From the NCBI RefSeq assembly GCF_905220415.1, contig NC_059545.1:8566001-8630000 (forward strand): DNA of 64,000 bases, in the 5' to 3' direction. The translations under genes and the position numbers were made by a program. The notes beneath the pieces were generated by a model. It had not been told where the DNA came from and did no database searches. It saw nothing but the letters and a program-made list of their open reading frames with translations. This document shows positions 62,701-64,000 of this stretch, one piece after another; positions within the stretch are counted from its first letter, which is position 1, and each line of letters opens with the position of its first letter. The DNA is from Colias croceus. Taxonomy: Eukaryota > Arthropoda > Insecta > Lepidoptera > Pieridae.

Positions 62701-63980
62701 CTAGTGTTTTGTCATGTATTGGTAATGTCGCATTGAATGCCCTGTTAGATGATGTAACATCGCCTGCTGTTGCTGCTAGCCTTTCAAAAAATGGATCTGC
62801 AAAAAGAATTAACAAATTCTTAACAGGAAACAATAAATATTACCAATTTTTTATTTGTTTAAAAATACATGTCAGAATATTTCTTCAATAAAGAATTGCT
62901 TGCTGCCTTGGAGAGGCCTTTGCCCAGCATTGGGACACGACAGGCTAATACAAATACAAAAAAAATTGCTAGTCAATTCTAAAAAGTAAACTGTACATTG
63001 TTACTATTTTGCTCACCACCACCCTTGCTTGATGAAATTGACATGACAATATTTAAACTTTACTTATTAAAAAAAAAATGTATTTCCAATCATAAACATT
63101 TCCAGGTATTAAATCTAAAATCATGTTTTCTTAATACCACATAGTAGATTATATAAATGATTATAACTAGTGCCTTACCAACACAATCGTTAGCATCAAA
63201 GTCTCCATTAAACACTTCAGGGTTTGATGCTATTGCACCTTTGGATCTCTTTTTCTTTTTCTTAGGAGCAGCGGTATTCCCTTCTTCAGTGCCTTCCTCA
63301 TTTGCGGCTTCATCATCATCTTTTTTACCTCTTTTACTCTGATAAAACAAAGTTACACTATTATAATATTGAAATTTATATTTGCAGTCACAACCGTGCT
63401 AATATAAGGCTTTATATCATCACGCTAAATATTCTATTCCGCACTTAGCGTGATGGTATAAAGCCTTCCTCGATAAATTGGCTATCCAACAACGAAAGAA
63501 TTTTTCAAATCGGTCCAGTAGTTTATGAGATTAACACGTTCAAACAAACAAACTCTTCAGCTTTATAATATTAGTATTGATGTAATAATAGGAATAATTT
63601 TAAATTGAAGAGAGAAAACTTTTTTTAGAGAAACTGTATTTAAATATGAAGTGTAAAAACAACATACTTTGTTTATTATTATTTGATAGTTGCAACTCTT
63701 TGTGTTTTATGATTAAGTTGAGATTAAAAAAAACTTTTAAAACAGTTACGTCTAAATGAAATAATAAAAAAATATATACCTGAGCAGCTTTTACCAAGCC
63801 GCCAGCCATTTTTAATACATCATAGTGCACAGCATCTACACGAAATGAATAAATTCTTGCCGATGCATCCACAACAGTAGAGGCTGTTTGTAAGTTATCC
63901 ATTCTAGAATCGTGGCGACGCAACATTGATGTCATGAAGTCTATTAGTTGTAAATTCCAAGCATTGTCCTTATTTATTTT
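56726..63980 (-). CDS. barr: Barren/CAP-H, kleisin subunit of condensin I (N-terminus outside window)
   Basis: CAP-H bridges SMC2 and SMC4 and recruits the HEAT subunits of condensin I in mitotic chromosome compaction. Ten exons in reading order: 63980-63780, 63338-63179, 62796-62688, 62396-62223, 61457-61333, 60565-60356, 59361-59124, 58230-58056, 57675-57559, 57028-56726 (TGA at 56728-56726). Every phase agrees; 603 residues are present. Landmarks: TASTVVDASARIYSFRVDAV (N-terminal conserved block), a KKKKKRSKG basic run, LEYSYCGAVLAAWAGPAHWR, KKPARTKRQLDF, DYDYNNENDASYCP, and the C-terminal kleisin winged-helix part KKVDMKQLKHCTW...LSVPLALLSVLHLANEKGL, which would contact SMC4. The start codon lies beyond 64000. 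Exon 60565-60356 is followed by extra copies of its own 3' end. Introns hold several repeats. Confidence 0.92.
57408..57427. other. Perfect 9-bp-stem palindrome in barr intron
   Basis: GTACGCCGA-TT-TCGGCGTAC, followed by TTTT. TACGCC also occurs at 57366-57371 and 57451-57456. GC-rich within an AT-rich intron and unexplained. Confidence 0.7.
58300..58860 (-). repeat. Three adjacent SINE/RTE-tail repeats in barr intron
   Basis: The first two (58302-58470 and 58474-58640) start with ACTAGCGGTCCGCCCCGGCT and are nearly identical to each other, so a recent local duplication is likely. The third (58650-58860) starts ACTAGCTGCGCTTCGCGGTT and belongs to the type also seen at 63430-63580. Confidence 0.8.
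59550..59892 (+). repeat. (GAT)n-type microsatellite
   Basis: About 340 bp of imperfect GATGATGATG with GGTTGTG and ATCATG interruptions; units such as GGTTGTGGACTGTGATGATG recur. It lies in the barr intron directly beside the 152-bp array. Long His- or Asp-rich frames over it are artefacts of the repeat. Confidence 0.95.
59897..60476 (-). repeat. 152-bp tandem array copying the end of a barr exon
   Basis: GCCGCCAGTGCGCC starts at 59915, 60067, 60219 and 60371: period exactly 152 bp, about 3.8 copies. On the minus strand each unit carries the coding segment LADMRPSAPHHARLEYSYC through AGPAHWRLRNNR, the splice donor (GAG/GTGGGT, in the last unit GAG/GTGCGT), and the first 35 or so bases of intron. 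Only the copy at 60371-60476 is joined to the unique 5' part of the exon. Copies look identical except at the distal end. Confidence 0.95.
60683..60890 (+). repeat. RTE-tail repeat
   Basis: Starts CTATATATATAAAACTCAAA and includes CACTGAACGGATCGCGCTGA and CGCAAGCAAAGCTGCGAGCA, the usual wording of a lepidopteran non-LTR tail. In a barr intron. Confidence 0.7.
61075..61292 (-). repeat. RTE-tail/SINE repeat
   Basis: Reverse copy of the type at 48647-48895: GGCCGCCGCTTCACCCGCG at one end and TTTCGCATTTATAATATTAG at the other. It ends about 40 bp past the donor of the barr exon 61457-61333. Confidence 0.75.
61553..62061. mobile_element. 500-bp MITE, copy 2 (barr intron)
   Basis: Second copy of the element at 41199-41702 with the same ends, TA flanks and length (505 bp without TA). 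Differences are scattered substitutions and a longer A-run at 61777-61791. Confidence 0.88.
62474..62537. other. 64-nt hairpin in barr intron
   Basis: TGTGTAGCGCATGTCG (62474-62489) and CGACATGCGCTACACA (62522-62537) are a perfect 16-bp inverted repeat. The loop contains GTAGGTATACCTAC, itself a perfect palindrome that overlaps the right arm by one base. It is GC-rich in an AT-rich intron. It could be a small-RNA hairpin or a decayed transposon end. Confidence 0.7.
62903..62960 (+). repeat. Non-LTR 3' tail fragment (CR1-like)
   Basis: GGAGAGGCCTTTGCCCAGCA then TTGGGACACGACAGGCTAAT, a phrase I recall as the 3' end of lepidopteran CR1/RTE-type elements. Very short; in a barr intron. Confidence 0.6.
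63428..63582 (-). repeat. RTE-tail repeat
   Basis: Contains GCCTTCCTCGATAAATTGGC and AATCGGTCCAGTAGTTTATG and ends CAGCTTTATAATATTAGTAT, like 58650-58860. In the barr intron between 63338 and 63780. Confidence 0.7.
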
Positions 63981-64000
63981 CTAAAATTAAAAAAATGTAT

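Overview
The window looks like lepidopteran (moth or butterfly) nuclear DNA. It is strongly AT-rich, its genes have GT-AG introns, its proteins are animal-type, and it is full of short interspersed repeats with the 'GCGGGCGAAGCCGCGGGC' signature that I recall as common in Lepidoptera, plus a tRNA-derived SINE and many small inverted-repeat transposons. No species assignment is made. All protein names come from reading domains and motifs; no search was run.

Layout of genes. (1) 3173-5439, minus: 5' part of ARMC8 (CTLH/GID ubiquitin ligase scaffold), continuing beyond the left edge. (2) 6178-6963, plus: single-exon ANKRD54, head-to-head with ARMC8. (3) 9985-28318, minus: sphingosine kinase in three exons, with a 14.3 kb repeat-filled intron. 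(4) 28862-30326, plus: Dnmt2/TRDMT1 tRNA methyltransferase in three exons, head-to-head with the kinase. (5) 30420-31125, minus: JTB-family membrane protein in four exons, tail-to-tail with Dnmt2. (6) 32652-47899, plus: a complete 12-exon Tudor protein (2318 codons, nine Tudor domains), presumably the germline/piRNA factor tudor. (7) 56726-63980, minus: barren/CAP-H, the condensin kleisin, ten exons, with its N-terminus beyond the right edge. For every gene I derived exon boundaries by matching splice sites and codon phase; phases agree throughout.

The genes are unrelated housekeeping and germline functions and do not form a pathway. They are arranged mostly as divergent pairs with short shared upstream regions (ARMC8/ANKRD54, SphK/Dnmt2, JTB/tud).

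The rest is repeats. The most informative are: a nest of three elements at 50103-55052 in which the outer (hAT-like) and one inner long-inverted-repeat element both have intact 8-bp target duplications; a 1.5 kb element with 30-bp inverted repeats and a 10-bp duplication at 992-2492; a Harbinger-like remnant packed with AGCATGCT-type sites at 31689-32351; two near-full-length copies of one 500-bp element in introns of tud and barr; and two independent cases in which the 3' end of a coding exon plus its splice donor has been tandemly multiplied in the following intron (barr, 152-bp unit; tud, about 190-bp decayed units). I did not find a clear novel molecular system; the exon-end arrays and the palindrome-armed element are the best candidates for something undescribed.
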